From: Gallaecimonas pentaromativorans
GTDB lineage: Bacteria > Pseudomonadota > Gammaproteobacteria > Enterobacterales > Gallaecimonadaceae
Assembly (NCBI RefSeq): GCF_003751625.1
Contig: NZ_RJUL01000006.1
Location: 124,001-188,000 of the forward strand
DNA: 64,000 nucleotides
Direction: 5' to 3'
Shown: piece by piece, positions 1 to 6,946 of the stretch
Layout of the letters: every line of letters starts with the position of its first letter
How positions within the stretch are numbered: the first letter of the stretch is position 1
Translations under genes and position numbers: made by a program
The notes under the pieces: model-generated
Told to the model about the DNA's origin: nothing
What the model saw: only the letters and a program-made list of their open reading frames with translations
Databases searched by the model: none

Positions 1-247
1 AACTTGGTTTTCCGACAGCTTCCATTGACGCCAATAACTGGCGTTTTGAAACAGGCCGAGTATCCGACCCCATGCCTGGGACATGCAAAGTTTCACTGAT
101 TTTATATTCCTTACCAAGCCACGGAGAGAATGAAGAAGCATCATTACTCATGTAAGCTTTTTCGAAATCGAGATAAATTGCGATTTTCTCGTCACCTGCT
201 TGAGCGAAAGTAGATAACAAGGCAACGATCCATAATAGATGCTTCAT
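1..247 (-). CDS. Secreted protein of unknown function, integron cassette gene, 3' end outside the window
   Basis: The reading frame is open from an ATG at 247 to the left edge, giving 82 visible codons. The first 17 or so residues form a signal peptide (MKHLLWIVALLSTFAQAG), so the product is probably exported. The mature part begins DEKIAIYLDFEKAY and matches no family I recognise. A GTTRRRY-type core and an attC-like site lie just upstream (260-319), which makes this the next cassette of array 1. The C-terminus is missing because the window ends, not because of a visible mutation. Confidence 0.6.
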   Translation of the reverse strand, partial: MKHLLWIVALLSTFAQAGDEKIAIYLDFEKAYMSNDASSFSPWLGKEYKISETLHVPGMGSDTRPVSKRQLLASMEAVGKPS

Positions 248-259
248 ACTCTTCCTTAC

Positions 260-319
260 ACTTAACGATGTGATTCAGGGGTGGCCTCCAGGCCATGCCT
301 TTGAAGTCACTGGTTATGT
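260..319 (-). other. attC site (60 bp) between two cassettes of array 1
   Basis: The outer cores read ACTTAAC (260-266) and GTTATGT (313-319), matching RYYYAAC and GTTRRRY. Between them lies an imperfect palindrome centred on GGCCTCCAGGCC. The stop codon of the upstream gene (314-316) overlaps the R'' core, as is common in cassettes. Confidence 0.6.
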
Positions 320-631
320 GGTACTCTTTGAAATAGACTCAACCAGATCTATAAGCCACTCTATGTCGCTACGCGCATGAGCAATAAATGTAGCATCCAT
401 AAGATCATCTCCATGCTCTCCTGCGGCTGGTCCCATCCAGCATATTACATTCTTCACTGTCGGAGTCTCTCCGGTATTAACCACAGATTCACTGCTTAGA
501 GATATTCCTAGGCCACCAGTACTCTCAATTGCCTTTGCTATATCAGAAGAACTTTCTCTCCTAATAGTGTTTCGCCATGGTCCAGAAGATACATGGCGTA
601 AGCGGTCTTTGATTTCATCAAAAAATAAAAC
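314..631 (-). pseudogene. C-terminal remnant of a cassette gene cut by a RAYT element
   Basis: Reading leftward from about 631, an open frame runs about 105 codons to a TAA at 314-316. It includes DEIKDRLRHVSSGPWRNTIR and ends in FIAHARSDIEWLIDLVES followed by a short tail. A terminal F(I/V)A.AR.D...LI motif is common in small phage and plasmid hypothetical proteins of the Ead/Ea22 type, but I do not assign a function. No start codon or N-terminal half is present. The frame runs into the left end of the transposase element at 632, and the missing part is not found on the other side of that element (after 1857). The loss was therefore an insertion plus deletion rather than a clean insertion. 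Confidence 0.5.
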
Positions 632-1857
632 GGGACACCCACCCCATCATGGCGAAATTGCCTTGTGAAAACTAGCCTTGAAAGACCCTTCTCTTGATAA
701 AGGCTCTGGCCATGACCCGTCCTCGTGCTGAACTGGTGTCGGTGAACGACACGCCCTACTACCACTGCATTGGTCGTTGTGTTCGCCGCGCCTTTCTCTG
801 TGGCAAAGACATTCTTACCGGCCAGGATTTCAGTCACCGCAAGGCCTGGGTGATGGAGCGGCTAAAGGTGTTGCAGTCTGTCTTTACCATCGAGCTTTGC
901 GCCTATGCGGTGATGTCCAATCATTACCACTTAGTGGTGCATGTGGATGCCAACGCCGCAGCGGTGTTAGACGATGACGCGGTAATGGCACGTTGGGAGC
1001 TGCTGTTTGCTTTGCCGCTCCTCATCAGCCGCTATCGGGCCGGTAAGTTAACCTGTGAGGCTGAGCGGATGGTGGCGCGCTCACATATCGACAAGTTGCG
1101 TCAGCGCTTGTGTGACCTGTCCTGGTTTATGCGCTGTTTGAACGAGCATATTGCCCGCAAGGCCAATGAAGAAGACAAGTGCAAGGGCCGGTTTTGGGAA
1201 GCACGGTTTAAGTCGCAAGCCATTTTGGATGAAGCCGGGTTATTGGCTTGTATGGCCTATGTGGACCTCAACCCGCTTCGCGCCAAGATAGTGGATACCC
1301 CGGAAGCCTCAGCCGATGTGTCACTCTCAGCACGGCTTAATAGTGACGACGGAACAAAGCCTGCACTACTGCCTTTTGTCACCCAGTTTAAAGACAGCCC
1401 CAAAGGCATTCCCTTTGCGTTGGCCGATTACCTGGCGCTGGTGGATTGGACGGGCCGGGCACAACGAGAAGACAAGCGTGGTTTCATCAGCCAAGAGACA
1501 CCCGGCATCTTGGAACGCTTAGGCCTGGATGCCGACAGCTTCCTTATCGCCCTTGGCCAACACCAGCTTTCCCGTGGCTCGGTAATTGGCCATAAGCAAG
1601 CCCAAAGTGCCTACGCCAAAGCCCATCACCGACGGCACGTGGTCGGCCCACCGATAAAAGCCGCTTAATCCCCTCACAGCACCACACTCATATACCCTCA
1701 GCAGTCGCTGATAATCTCGAACGCCTCTAATTTTCGCTTTTAACAGCAAAACGCGGTATCAGAGCGAAGAAAACACCCTCAAGGCTGATTAATACCGCAC
1801 TGTCGATGCAATGCGAAAACTGGACTTTGGTTACTCAGAAGATGGATGTCCTTTATT
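626..1857 (+). mobile_element. RAYT (REP-associated Y1 transposase) element of about 1.2 kb
   Basis: The element surrounds the transposase at 712-1668. Its left end reads AATAAAACGGGACACCCACC (about 624-643). Its right end, read in reverse complement, is AATAAAGGACATCCATCTTC (about 1838-1857), so the two ends form imperfect inverted repeats. The last 170 bp after the transposase are about 85% identical by eye to 40158-40324, and the last 26 bp (1832-1857) recur exactly at 37435-37460 and 40299-40324. The element lies inside integron array 1, between the kptA cassette and a broken cassette gene. Confidence 0.65.
712..1668 (+). CDS. REP-associated tyrosine transposase (Y1, IS200-like)
   Basis: This 318-residue protein belongs to the Y1 transposase superfamily (Transposase_17, COG1943), single-strand DNA nucleases that move IS200/IS605 or REP elements. 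The N-terminus (MTRPRAELVSVNDTPYYHC) and the HUH-type metal motif in SNHYHLVVH near residue 75 are typical, as is the downstream GRFWEARFKSQ block. I chose the ATG at 712. A TTG at 694 in the same frame would add six residues, but the family normally starts at M(A/T)RPR. It is full length and appears intact. It is the only gene in array 1 on the plus strand, consistent with a mobile element rather than a cassette. Confidence 0.85.
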   Translation: MTRPRAELVSVNDTPYYHCIGRCVRRAFLCGKDILTGQDFSHRKAWVMERLKVLQSVFTIELCAYAVMSNHYHLVVHVDANAAAVLDDDAVMARWELLFALPLLISRYRAGKLTCEAERMVARSHIDKLRQRLCDLSWFMRCLNEHIARKANEEDKCKGRFWEARFKSQAILDEAGLLACMAYVDLNPLRAKIVDTPEASADVSLSARLNSDDGTKPALLPFVTQFKDSPKGIPFALADYLALVDWTGRAQREDKRGFISQETPGILERLGLDADSFLIALGQHQLSRGSVIGHKQAQSAYAKAHHRRHVVGPPIKAA

Positions 1858-1864
1858 CTTCCCT

Positions 1865-2416
1865 TTAGGCCTCATCGGGAAACTCAAGATAGGGCGGTGG
1901 GACTGCTCTTGTCAGCCAGACCCCATTCTCAGATTGATAAAACTCGTACCCATCCTTATGCATATCGGAAGCGCGAACTTTCAAAACAGCCGGTTTTCCG
2001 TAACGGGCACCTACTTCAACGGCCGTAGTCACTGCCGCCGATAGATGTACGTGTTGTCTAGAGCCAGGGATAAGGCCACTGGCCTGAATTGAAGGAATAA
2101 ATCTCGTGGCTGTACCGTGGAATAGTGTGGCTGGTGGAGCAAGCCGGGTGAGTTTTAGATCTACGGCAATGGAATGCCCTTGATTAGCTCGGATTTTCTC
2201 ACCAGATGCGTCAATGGAAAAACGCTTCTTTTCACTAGTGGCGACGATTTCTTGGATTATTTCTTTAGTCAGAGATATGTTTTTAGTGGTGGAAAGCTGA
2301 ATGAGCTCTTCGACACTCGCCCATCCCTCTGCGTCGAGCGTAAGCCCAATTTCTTCTGGTTTATGGCGTAGAACAAGGCTCAGAAATTTACTTTTAGATT
2401 CGAGTTGCTTAGACAT
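1865..2416 (-). CDS. kptA: RNA 2'-phosphotransferase KptA/Tpt1 in an integron cassette
   Basis: The 183-residue product matches KptA/Tpt1, which uses NAD+ to remove a 2'-phosphate from RNA, releasing ADP-ribose 1''-2''-cyclic phosphate. Family hallmarks are the opening SKFLSLVLRHKPEEIGLTLD, the LFHGTATRFIPSIQASGL segment near residue 97, HVHLSA near 122, and GVWLTRAVPP near the end. In tRNA splicing the enzyme repairs junctions, but most bacteria have no such pathway, so its role here is open. It follows an attC (2428-2504) and its own stop lies in GCCTAA, the start of an attC core. The rest of that attC is missing because the RAYT element begins a few bases later. Confidence 0.9.
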   Translation of the reverse strand: MSKQLESKSKFLSLVLRHKPEEIGLTLDAEGWASVEELIQLSTTKNISLTKEIIQEIVATSEKKRFSIDASGEKIRANQGHSIAVDLKLTRLAPPATLFHGTATRFIPSIQASGLIPGSRQHVHLSAAVTTAVEVGARYGKPAVLKVRASDMHKDGYEFYQSENGVWLTRAVPPPYLEFPDEA

Positions 2417-2427
2417 GATGCGTGTAG

Positions 2428-2504
2428 GCCTAACGTTTGGTTAAGGGGCCGGTTTTAGCCGGTCCCTACTGAGCGAAGCGAGCGACTTGAACCAGTTGTT
2501 AGGC
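2428..2504 (-). other. attC site (77 bp) between the SLATT-like and kptA cassettes
   Basis: Outer cores are GCCTAAC (2428-2434) and GTTAGGC (2498-2504), a perfect RYYYAAC/GTTRRRY pair. The interior forms an imperfect hairpin with GGCCGG/CCGGTCC. It is nearly identical to the attC at 5407-5482. Confidence 0.85.
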
Positions 2505-2535
2505 GAGGCTCACTGTAATTTTGGTATGAAATAAT

Positions 2536-2967
2536 TTAGTCTGTTGTTACTTCATTGCAATACTTTGCATGAATTGATTTTAGTGACTCGCTTATTTCTG
2601 CTAGGTTGGCGTTTGGGTTTAAAACCTCTATGCGTAGTTTTTGAACCTCTGCCCTGGCCTGACGGTTTACAATCCAGCGCTTTCGAAAATTAATAGCGGC
2701 CATGACACTGCCAGATACAGCGCCAAGTGCGGCAAGTATAGCTGCCCAATCATTTCGTCCTGCGGTCGTTCCAAATGATTCGACTTTCAGAACCAATGCC
2801 GACATTGCTGGAAGGCCAATTCCCCCAAGGAGTCCACCGTAATACCACCAGTTCCAAAGGTTTTTATTTCGGCGAAATCTATCCTCGGCAGTAGCAATCT
2901 CCTGCTTTAGGTCTTTTCTCCACGCCTCATAGTTAGTGCTGCTGGCAGTATTGCTGAGATTTTCCAT
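2536..2967 (-). CDS. Two-TM protein, SLATT/DUF4231-like, integron cassette gene
   Basis: The protein has 143 residues. A charged N-terminal helix (YEAWRKDLKQEIATAEDRFR) is followed by two hydrophobic segments near residues 42-63 and 75-92. The C-terminal helix begins NFRKRWIVNRQARAEVQKLR. This layout, with a W and an NR.AR.E pattern after the second TM segment, resembles SLATT domains, which are proposed pore-forming effectors of nucleotide-signalling conflict systems. The match is by layout and pattern only. The ATG at 2967 has a GAGG ribosome site 9 bases upstream. No SMODS or SLOG partner is encoded next to it, so if it is a SLATT protein it is solitary. Confidence 0.55.
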   Translation of the reverse strand: MENLSNTASSTNYEAWRKDLKQEIATAEDRFRRNKNLWNWWYYGGLLGGIGLPAMSALVLKVESFGTTAGRNDWAAILAALGAVSGSVMAAINFRKRWIVNRQARAEVQKLRIEVLNPNANLAEISESLKSIHAKYCNEVTTD

Positions 2968-2999
2968 GTTGGCTTACCTCGCTATTTGTTATTAGTTCC

Positions 3000-3068
3000 G
3001 CCTAACGCTTTAAACAGCGGAAAACGCGAGCACAGCGAGTGGTTTTCCGCTGATTTAAATTGTTATGC
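3000..3068 (-). other. attC site (69 bp)
   Basis: Cores are GCCTAAC (3000-3006) and GTTATGC (3062-3068). The interior carries the palindrome AGCGGAAAAC/GTTTTCCGCT, which gives a long clean stem. Confidence 0.85.
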
Positions 3069-3794
3069 TTTGACTGCTTTAACATTGCCTAATGACTCCA
3101 CTTTATATATTGAGTATGAATTAAAGATAGAATCAAACTTATACGACTTAATCATACTTAAAATATTAAGTGCCGTAGCATCTTCACCTAAATGATTTGG
3201 AGTGAACTCCCATTCATTGCCAATATAACCTGATTTATGAATGAATGCTGTTTTCAAACTTCCGTCTAAAATGTAAACAAGAATAAAACTCACTGTTTCA
3301 TCATAAATAAACCCATTGTAAGAGCATCTTTTAATGGAGATTTTACTATATTTATGCAAGAAATCAGATCGATAACGAGACTCACACTCAATGACCTTTT
3401 CGTCAGACTCAATGTAAATATTAGCATTGGTAAAATCTGGATCATATTCGTCAGAGCCTACACTCAAACAGCTATAAGGACTCATTGATAACGATATAGA
3501 TTCATATGCCCTCAACACTTTCGGTGGGGAGAACCTTTCTAGTTCAAGCCACAAATCATTATGGAAAACAGCATGAACTGCATATATGTTCACAGGTTTG
3601 TCTTTTTTATTAGATAAGACAATTTCTCTTATATGCATGGGGGTGAAACTTGAGCTGCCAATAGAAAATTGAGCCGAAACTTTATTCCCAATCTTTTTAT
3701 ATGCAAAGTAGACTGCAAAAGCAGAGCTTAATAATAAGAGTATCGGTCTAAAATAATCGTTTAAAAACGCTATGGCAGTATCAAATGAGATCAA
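3063..3794 (-). CDS. Membrane-anchored protein of unknown function, integron cassette gene
   Basis: The product is 243 residues with one N-terminal membrane segment (about residues 13-31, YFRPILLLLSSAFAVYFAY). A soluble part rich in aromatic and polar residues follows. I recognise no family. The start is a TTG at 3794, which has a strong GGAGG site five bases upstream and fills the cassette almost exactly. The stop codon overlaps the attC core at 3062-3068. The gene is AT-rich compared with the chromosome, a usual sign of a captured cassette. Confidence 0.7.
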   Translation of the reverse strand: MISFDTAIAFLNDYFRPILLLLSSAFAVYFAYKKIGNKVSAQFSIGSSSFTPMHIREIVLSNKKDKPVNIYAVHAVFHNDLWLELERFSPPKVLRAYESISLSMSPYSCLSVGSDEYDPDFTNANIYIESDEKVIECESRYRSDFLHKYSKISIKRCSYNGFIYDETVSFILVYILDGSLKTAFIHKSGYIGNEWEFTPNHLGEDATALNILSMIKSYKFDSIFNSYSIYKVESLGNVKAVKA

Positions 3795-3808
3795 TTAGTC
3801 CTCCAGAA

Positions 3809-3881
3809 GCATAACGCCCAAAGCAGCGGCGCGCGTTAGCGCGTCCAGCCCGCAGGGCGATGCTGCCTTTGTTTGTTATGT
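3809..3881 (-). other. attC site (73 bp)
   Basis: Cores are GCATAAC (3809-3815) and GTTATGT (3875-3881). The interior pairs AAAGCAGC with GCTGCCTTT and contains a GCGCG/CGCGC stem. Confidence 0.8.
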
Positions 3882-3883
3882 TT

Positions 3884-4165
3884 TTATTCTGAGACAATTT
3901 TAATGCCTCTGTTTTCTGTAACACCTTCATTGAAGATGGCGAGTACTTTTAGCTGAAATTCAGCCATATGTTTTGGAGTGTTACTTGTATTGATACTATG
4001 AATTGTATATGGAGGTTCAATTGAGTTTATGTTTCCAGTAACCACACTATCTGCCAGGGCATCAAGGTTTCTCCCGTGCCACTCTGGCGCTTTTACCTGC
4101 GGGAGGAACATATTGTAGAAATCCTCCTCTTTCTCAATTTTTTTCCAGTCTAAGAGTATCTCCAT
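3884..4165 (-). CDS. Barstar-family protein (RNase inhibitor fold), integron cassette gene
   Basis: The 93-residue protein has the barstar signature near residues 28-41, PEWHGRNLDALADSV, where family members have P..(Y/F)GRNLDAL.D. Barstar proteins bind and block barnase-type ribonucleases or act as immunity proteins to such toxins. Family length is about 90 residues, so the gene is complete. The ATG at 4165 lies 14 bases after the GTTATGT cassette boundary, with AGGAT as a possible ribosome site. No barnase-like toxin is encoded beside it, so it is an orphan inhibitor here. This could be anti-toxin protection against another strain or phage. Confidence 0.8.
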   Translation of the reverse strand: MEILLDWKKIEKEEDFYNMFLPQVKAPEWHGRNLDALADSVVTGNINSIEPPYTIHSINTSNTPKHMAEFQLKVLAIFNEGVTENRGIKIVSE

Positions 4166-4178
4166 GATTCATCCTGAA

Positions 4179-4250
4179 ACATAACGCCAATGTTGTGGGG
4201 CGGCATAGCCGTCCAGCCCCGAAGGGGCGTACACCAACGTATTGTTACCT
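4179..4250 (-). other. attC site (72 bp)
   Basis: The low-coordinate core is ACATAAC (4179-4185). The other core is degenerate (GTTACCT, 4244-4250) and overlaps the stop codon of the next gene. The interior contains GGGGCGGC.AGCC and CAGCCCCGAAGGGGC stems. Confidence 0.65.
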
Positions 4251-4892
4251 TTTTTGTTTATACCAATCATCGAAGTCCAATTTTGTTTCTTCTTTCGAAT
4301 ATTCATACCAAGCTAAAAACCTGCTTTTGTAGTATTCGAAATCACCACCAAATCTAGATTTACAATGTTTTAAATTAGGTTCAATTTCTATGAGTTTTTC
4401 ACATTCCGTGATTGCCTCATCACCTACATATTTTTCGATTACCATGCCAGAATCAATTGAGTGCATGCCAAAATCTAACGTATGTAAGTGTTGCTCGAAT
4501 AGGATTTTCTTTGCCTCGAAATGATTCGGATCAAGCGTAATGATTCGTCTCAATATATCGTTAGGGTCTTTATTTAGTAGAAGATAAGCACCTTTAAAGC
4601 TTCCTGTCGTCGATGTTAATGCCTTTGCAAGCCAAAACAGGTAGATAATGTTTTCCCAGATATTTTCTTCTCGCCAGATTTCAAGAACCTTATTCCAAAT
4701 ATCTGGATGCTGAATAGGAATATCGGTTTCGTCCAAATCGAAGTAACTGTGACAAAGGCTATTCAGGTATTCGACTTGTTCATCTACATCAAGGGAATCG
4801 ATATAACTTACCCTTTCTGCAAGCAATGTCTTCCACTGCCTTTTCAAGCCGTTCTTCCTAGCTTGAATATAATCCTGCCAATCGGAGGTCAC
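4245..4892 (-). CDS. Soluble acidic protein of unknown function, integron cassette gene
   Basis: The product has 215 residues, is rich in W, Y and acidic residues, and shows no signal peptide or membrane segment. Segments such as DILRRIITLDPNHFEAKKIL and CEKLIEIEPNLKHCKSRF resemble TPR-type helical repeats (..LDPN.., ..IEPN..), which points to a helical protein-binding fold. That is an inference. The start is a GTG at 4892 with AAGGA eight bases upstream. The stop TAA lies inside the attC core, so the gene fills its cassette. Confidence 0.65.
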   Translation of the reverse strand: MTSDWQDYIQARKNGLKRQWKTLLAERVSYIDSLDVDEQVEYLNSLCHSYFDLDETDIPIQHPDIWNKVLEIWREENIWENIIYLFWLAKALTSTTGSFKGAYLLLNKDPNDILRRIITLDPNHFEAKKILFEQHLHTLDFGMHSIDSGMVIEKYVGDEAITECEKLIEIEPNLKHCKSRFGGDFEYYKSRFLAWYEYSKEETKLDFDDWYKQKR

Positions 4893-4906
4893 GGAAATTC
4901 CTTAGA

Positions 4907-5006
4907 AATGTAACGCTTCGCATTAACGGCACAGGCTTGCTGGCTATACTTGGCGAAGAATGAGCCTAGCCAGCGAGAATGTGTCCGATACATGCGTTTG
5001 TTAGGT
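4907..5006 (-). other. attC site (about 100 bp)
   Basis: The R' core is GTTAGGT (5000-5006). The opposite core is degenerate (ATGTAAC, 4908-4914). Between them are paired segments such as GCTGGCTA/TAGCCAGC and CATTC/GAATG. Confidence 0.65.
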
Positions 5007-5387
5007 TTAGCCTGCATAATTAAAAACAGCAACAAGCATGGGTACGAAAAATACCGTGCTAAGAGCGCTAACCACAATGGTTGCTTTTGTTCCTATTTGC
5101 TCTTGAGCATAATTAAGTTTAGATGATTTGAATACTGCGAAAATAGACCATGCTACAGCTATAAATAGCCAGCTGTACCAGAATAGCGGAATGGTGCTGA
5201 TTTCGTTTGAGTAAGCGTAGTGCCAAAATGCAATTAACCCTATGCTAAGAAAGACCGCATTTGACAGCTCTTCTATTTTAACTGAAAGTGGACGTTTATC
5301 CTTACCTAAAGCTATTGCGCCTATCTTGAATGGAAAAGGTAATATGAGTAGCAAGGCAGTAGCCCAAAACATTATTTTCCAAAACAT
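5007..5387 (-). CDS. Small polytopic membrane protein, integron cassette gene
   Basis: The product is 126 residues with about four hydrophobic segments (near 5-25, 45-60, 68-86 and 100-122). I recognise no family. The ATG at 5387 is preceded by GGAGAG at a good distance. It lies between two attC sites (4907-5006 and 5407-5482), which defines a standard single-gene cassette. Small membrane proteins are frequent in sedentary integrons and some act in phage defence, but nothing in this sequence shows that. Confidence 0.65.
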   Translation of the reverse strand: MFWKIMFWATALLLILPFPFKIGAIALGKDKRPLSVKIEELSNAVFLSIGLIAFWHYAYSNEISTIPLFWYSWLFIAVAWSIFAVFKSSKLNYAQEQIGTKATIVVSALSTVFFVPMLVAVFNYAG

Positions 5388-5406
5388 CTTTCAATCTCTC
5401 CATGAA

Positions 5407-5482
5407 ACCTAACGTTTGGTTAAGGGGCCAGCTTTAGCCGGTCCCAGTGAGCGAAGCGAGCGATTTGAACCAATTGTTAGAT
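5407..5482 (-). other. attC site (76 bp), near twin of the site at 2428
   Basis: Cores are ACCTAAC (5407-5413) and GTTAGAT (5476-5482). It differs from the 2428-2504 site at only a handful of positions, including one single-base gap. The two flank a block of four cassettes. Confidence 0.85.
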
Positions 5483-5496
5483 GCATTGCACGTAAC

Positions 5497-5826
5497 TCAA
5501 TCGCTTGCGCAATTTACTTCATTGCTTAGCGTATATGCCTTGCTGAAGAAGGGCATAAGTCTATCAATGGTCTTTGTTATGTGGCTCAGCTCTGTGCCAA
5601 GCACTTCTTCTCTTAGGGCAATAAGTTCGTGAACAATTTTGTTGGATTTTTCTGGCGGAATTCTCGGTGAGCTGTACAGCTCTGCCAAAAGCCAATTGAG
5701 GCACGGGTACTTTGAGCTTTCATTAACGGGAACGAACAAAGACTCTTCATGTGTTTCTATGCATGCCTTTTCGCTACCGTGATACATGTCGAATGCCATG
5801 ATGATTCCGTGATTCTCGAAGAGCAT
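5497..5826 (-). CDS. Unknown protein, first cassette of array 1
   Basis: The product is 109 residues, soluble and of no family I recognise. The ATG at 5826 overlaps the recombination core (GTTAGATG). An in-frame ATG at 5799 (MAFDMYHG) is an alternative start with more room for a ribosome site. As the cassette next to the attI-like region it is the most recent arrival in array 1. The low-coordinate end leads into the attC at 5407-5482. Confidence 0.55.
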   Translation of the reverse strand: MLFENHGIIMAFDMYHGSEKACIETHEESLFVPVNESSKYPCLNWLLAELYSSPRIPPEKSNKIVHELIALREEVLGTELSHITKTIDRLMPFFSKAYTLSNEVNCASD

Positions 5827-5827
5827 C

Positions 5828-6003
5828 TAACAGTTTTATTAGCGAGCGCGCTCGCATTCACTCATCTGATCAGTTGTTATTTATTATGCTAACCAACTGA
5901 TATCCCTATTTATTCTCTACTCATACAGCTCCTTTGACTCGATGAAACCGAGCGGTCTCGTTTTTATGCGAGACATGCGCTCGTTATCATCACATCGGAT
6001 GAG
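5828..6003 (-). other. Second attI-like region, without an integrase gene
   Basis: The 28 bases at 5828-5855 are identical to 45055-45082, and the next 21 bases match at 19 positions. The 59 bases at 5945-6003 are identical to 45170-45228. The spacer between the two blocks is 89 bp here and 87 bp there but has diverged. The first cassette joins at the same point (AA^C on the plus strand, 5830/5831) in both. The second block can form a hairpin (CGAGC, TCTCG / CGAGA, GCTCG). To the right there is no integrase and similarity to the intI leader stops. Confidence 0.75.
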
Positions 6004-6303
6004 AAATAACTTTATCCACCTCAATGTATTAGAACTGGTCAAACCGGAAAAAACGAGCGCTCTTTATCGTCATAAATGGCCTGGGTCTGCTGGCCCAACA
6101 GATACACTGCACATCCATACAGCCATTCAACCCGACAGGTGAGGAGCATGGACGACCCGAATAACCCTTGCGATAAAAGAGCACACCGTCAAAGCAGAAA
6201 CAGCACAAAACCATTTATTATCAAATGGATATGTGAAAAACAAAGGAAACAGAAGACACGCTACCGCCCGTGGAATCAGGTTATCCAAAGTCCCTTTATC
6301 GTT
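6004..6303. other. Stretch without a supported gene
   Basis: An open frame from an ATG at 6148 (MDDPNNPCDKRAHRQSRNST) continues into the repeat that follows, but its GAGGAG site lies one base from the ATG and codon use is unconvincing. In array 2 the equivalent place holds the intI leader. No similarity to intI is visible here. Confidence 0.4.
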
Positions 6304-6548
6304 CTGAGTGATTACCCATCCTTGGTGACTTGCTGCGCGAAGACCAGCTTCTTGCGTTCGCTTGCTAAAAACGGTTCGCAGGACCGTTTTTTAACGCGCT
6401 CCTTCCACCTCGCACGTCCTGTGTTACTCGGGCTATCCTGCCCTCGCCCATTGGGCCGTCGTCGCTGCACTCCGACGTTCAAATCTTTTCCCGAAAGATT
6501 TGTCGCGTAAAGCTGCGTTGAAGCAGTGCTTCAACTTCGAGCGTTACC
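6304..6548. repeat. Copy 1 of a 245-bp tandem direct repeat with two hairpins
   Basis: The unit starts CTGAGTGATTACCCATCC and is repeated immediately as 6549-6797. It holds a terminator-like hairpin at 6367-6392 (AAAACGGT...ACCGTTTT) and a perfect hairpin at 6480-6502 (CAAATCTTT...AAAGATTTG). No protein is supported. Confidence 0.8.
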
Positions 6549-6797
6549 CTGAGTTGTTACCCATCCTTGGTGGCTTGCTGCGCGAAGACCAGCTTCTTGT
6601 GTTCGCCTGCTAAAAACGGTTCGCAGGACCGTTTTTCTAACGCGCTCACTCCACCTCGCACGTCCTGTGTTACTCGGGCTATCCTTGCCCTCGCCCTTCG
6701 GGCCGTCGTCGTTACACTCCGACGTTCAAATCTTTTCCCGAAAGATTTGTCGCGTAATACTGCGCGAAAGCTGTGCTTGCGCTTCGAGTATTACCCT
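6549..6797. repeat. Copy 2 of the 245-bp tandem direct repeat
   Basis: The unit starts CTGAGTTGTTACCCATCC. Both hairpins are kept, at 6612-6636 and 6727-6749. The copies are close to identical except in the last 45 bp, where the stem bases vary in a paired way (GTTGAAGCA..TGCTTCAAC versus GCGAAAGC..GCTTGCGC). Confidence 0.8.
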
Positions 6798-6946
6798 ACA
6801 CAGCAACGCATTTTTACAGGCACGCACACAGCACAATGCCTATATAAACCACCCTAACAGCCACAAATCAAAGGAAATATCGCCAGCTCAGCCATCCCTG
6901 GCTTGCTGTACCAAGCCCATTGCCTAAAGCCTATTTCCCGAAAACC

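Noticed and set aside
5945-6003. Reading the 59-bp shared block as an attC site
   Set aside because: No RYYYAAC/GTTRRRY core pair frames it; it lies at the same place in both attI regions and is better seen as part of attI or a regulatory hairpin.
6148-6510. Open frame starting MDDPNNPCDK between the second attI and the repeat
   Set aside because: The ribosome site is only one base from the ATG, codon use is poor, and the frame continues into the tandem repeat.
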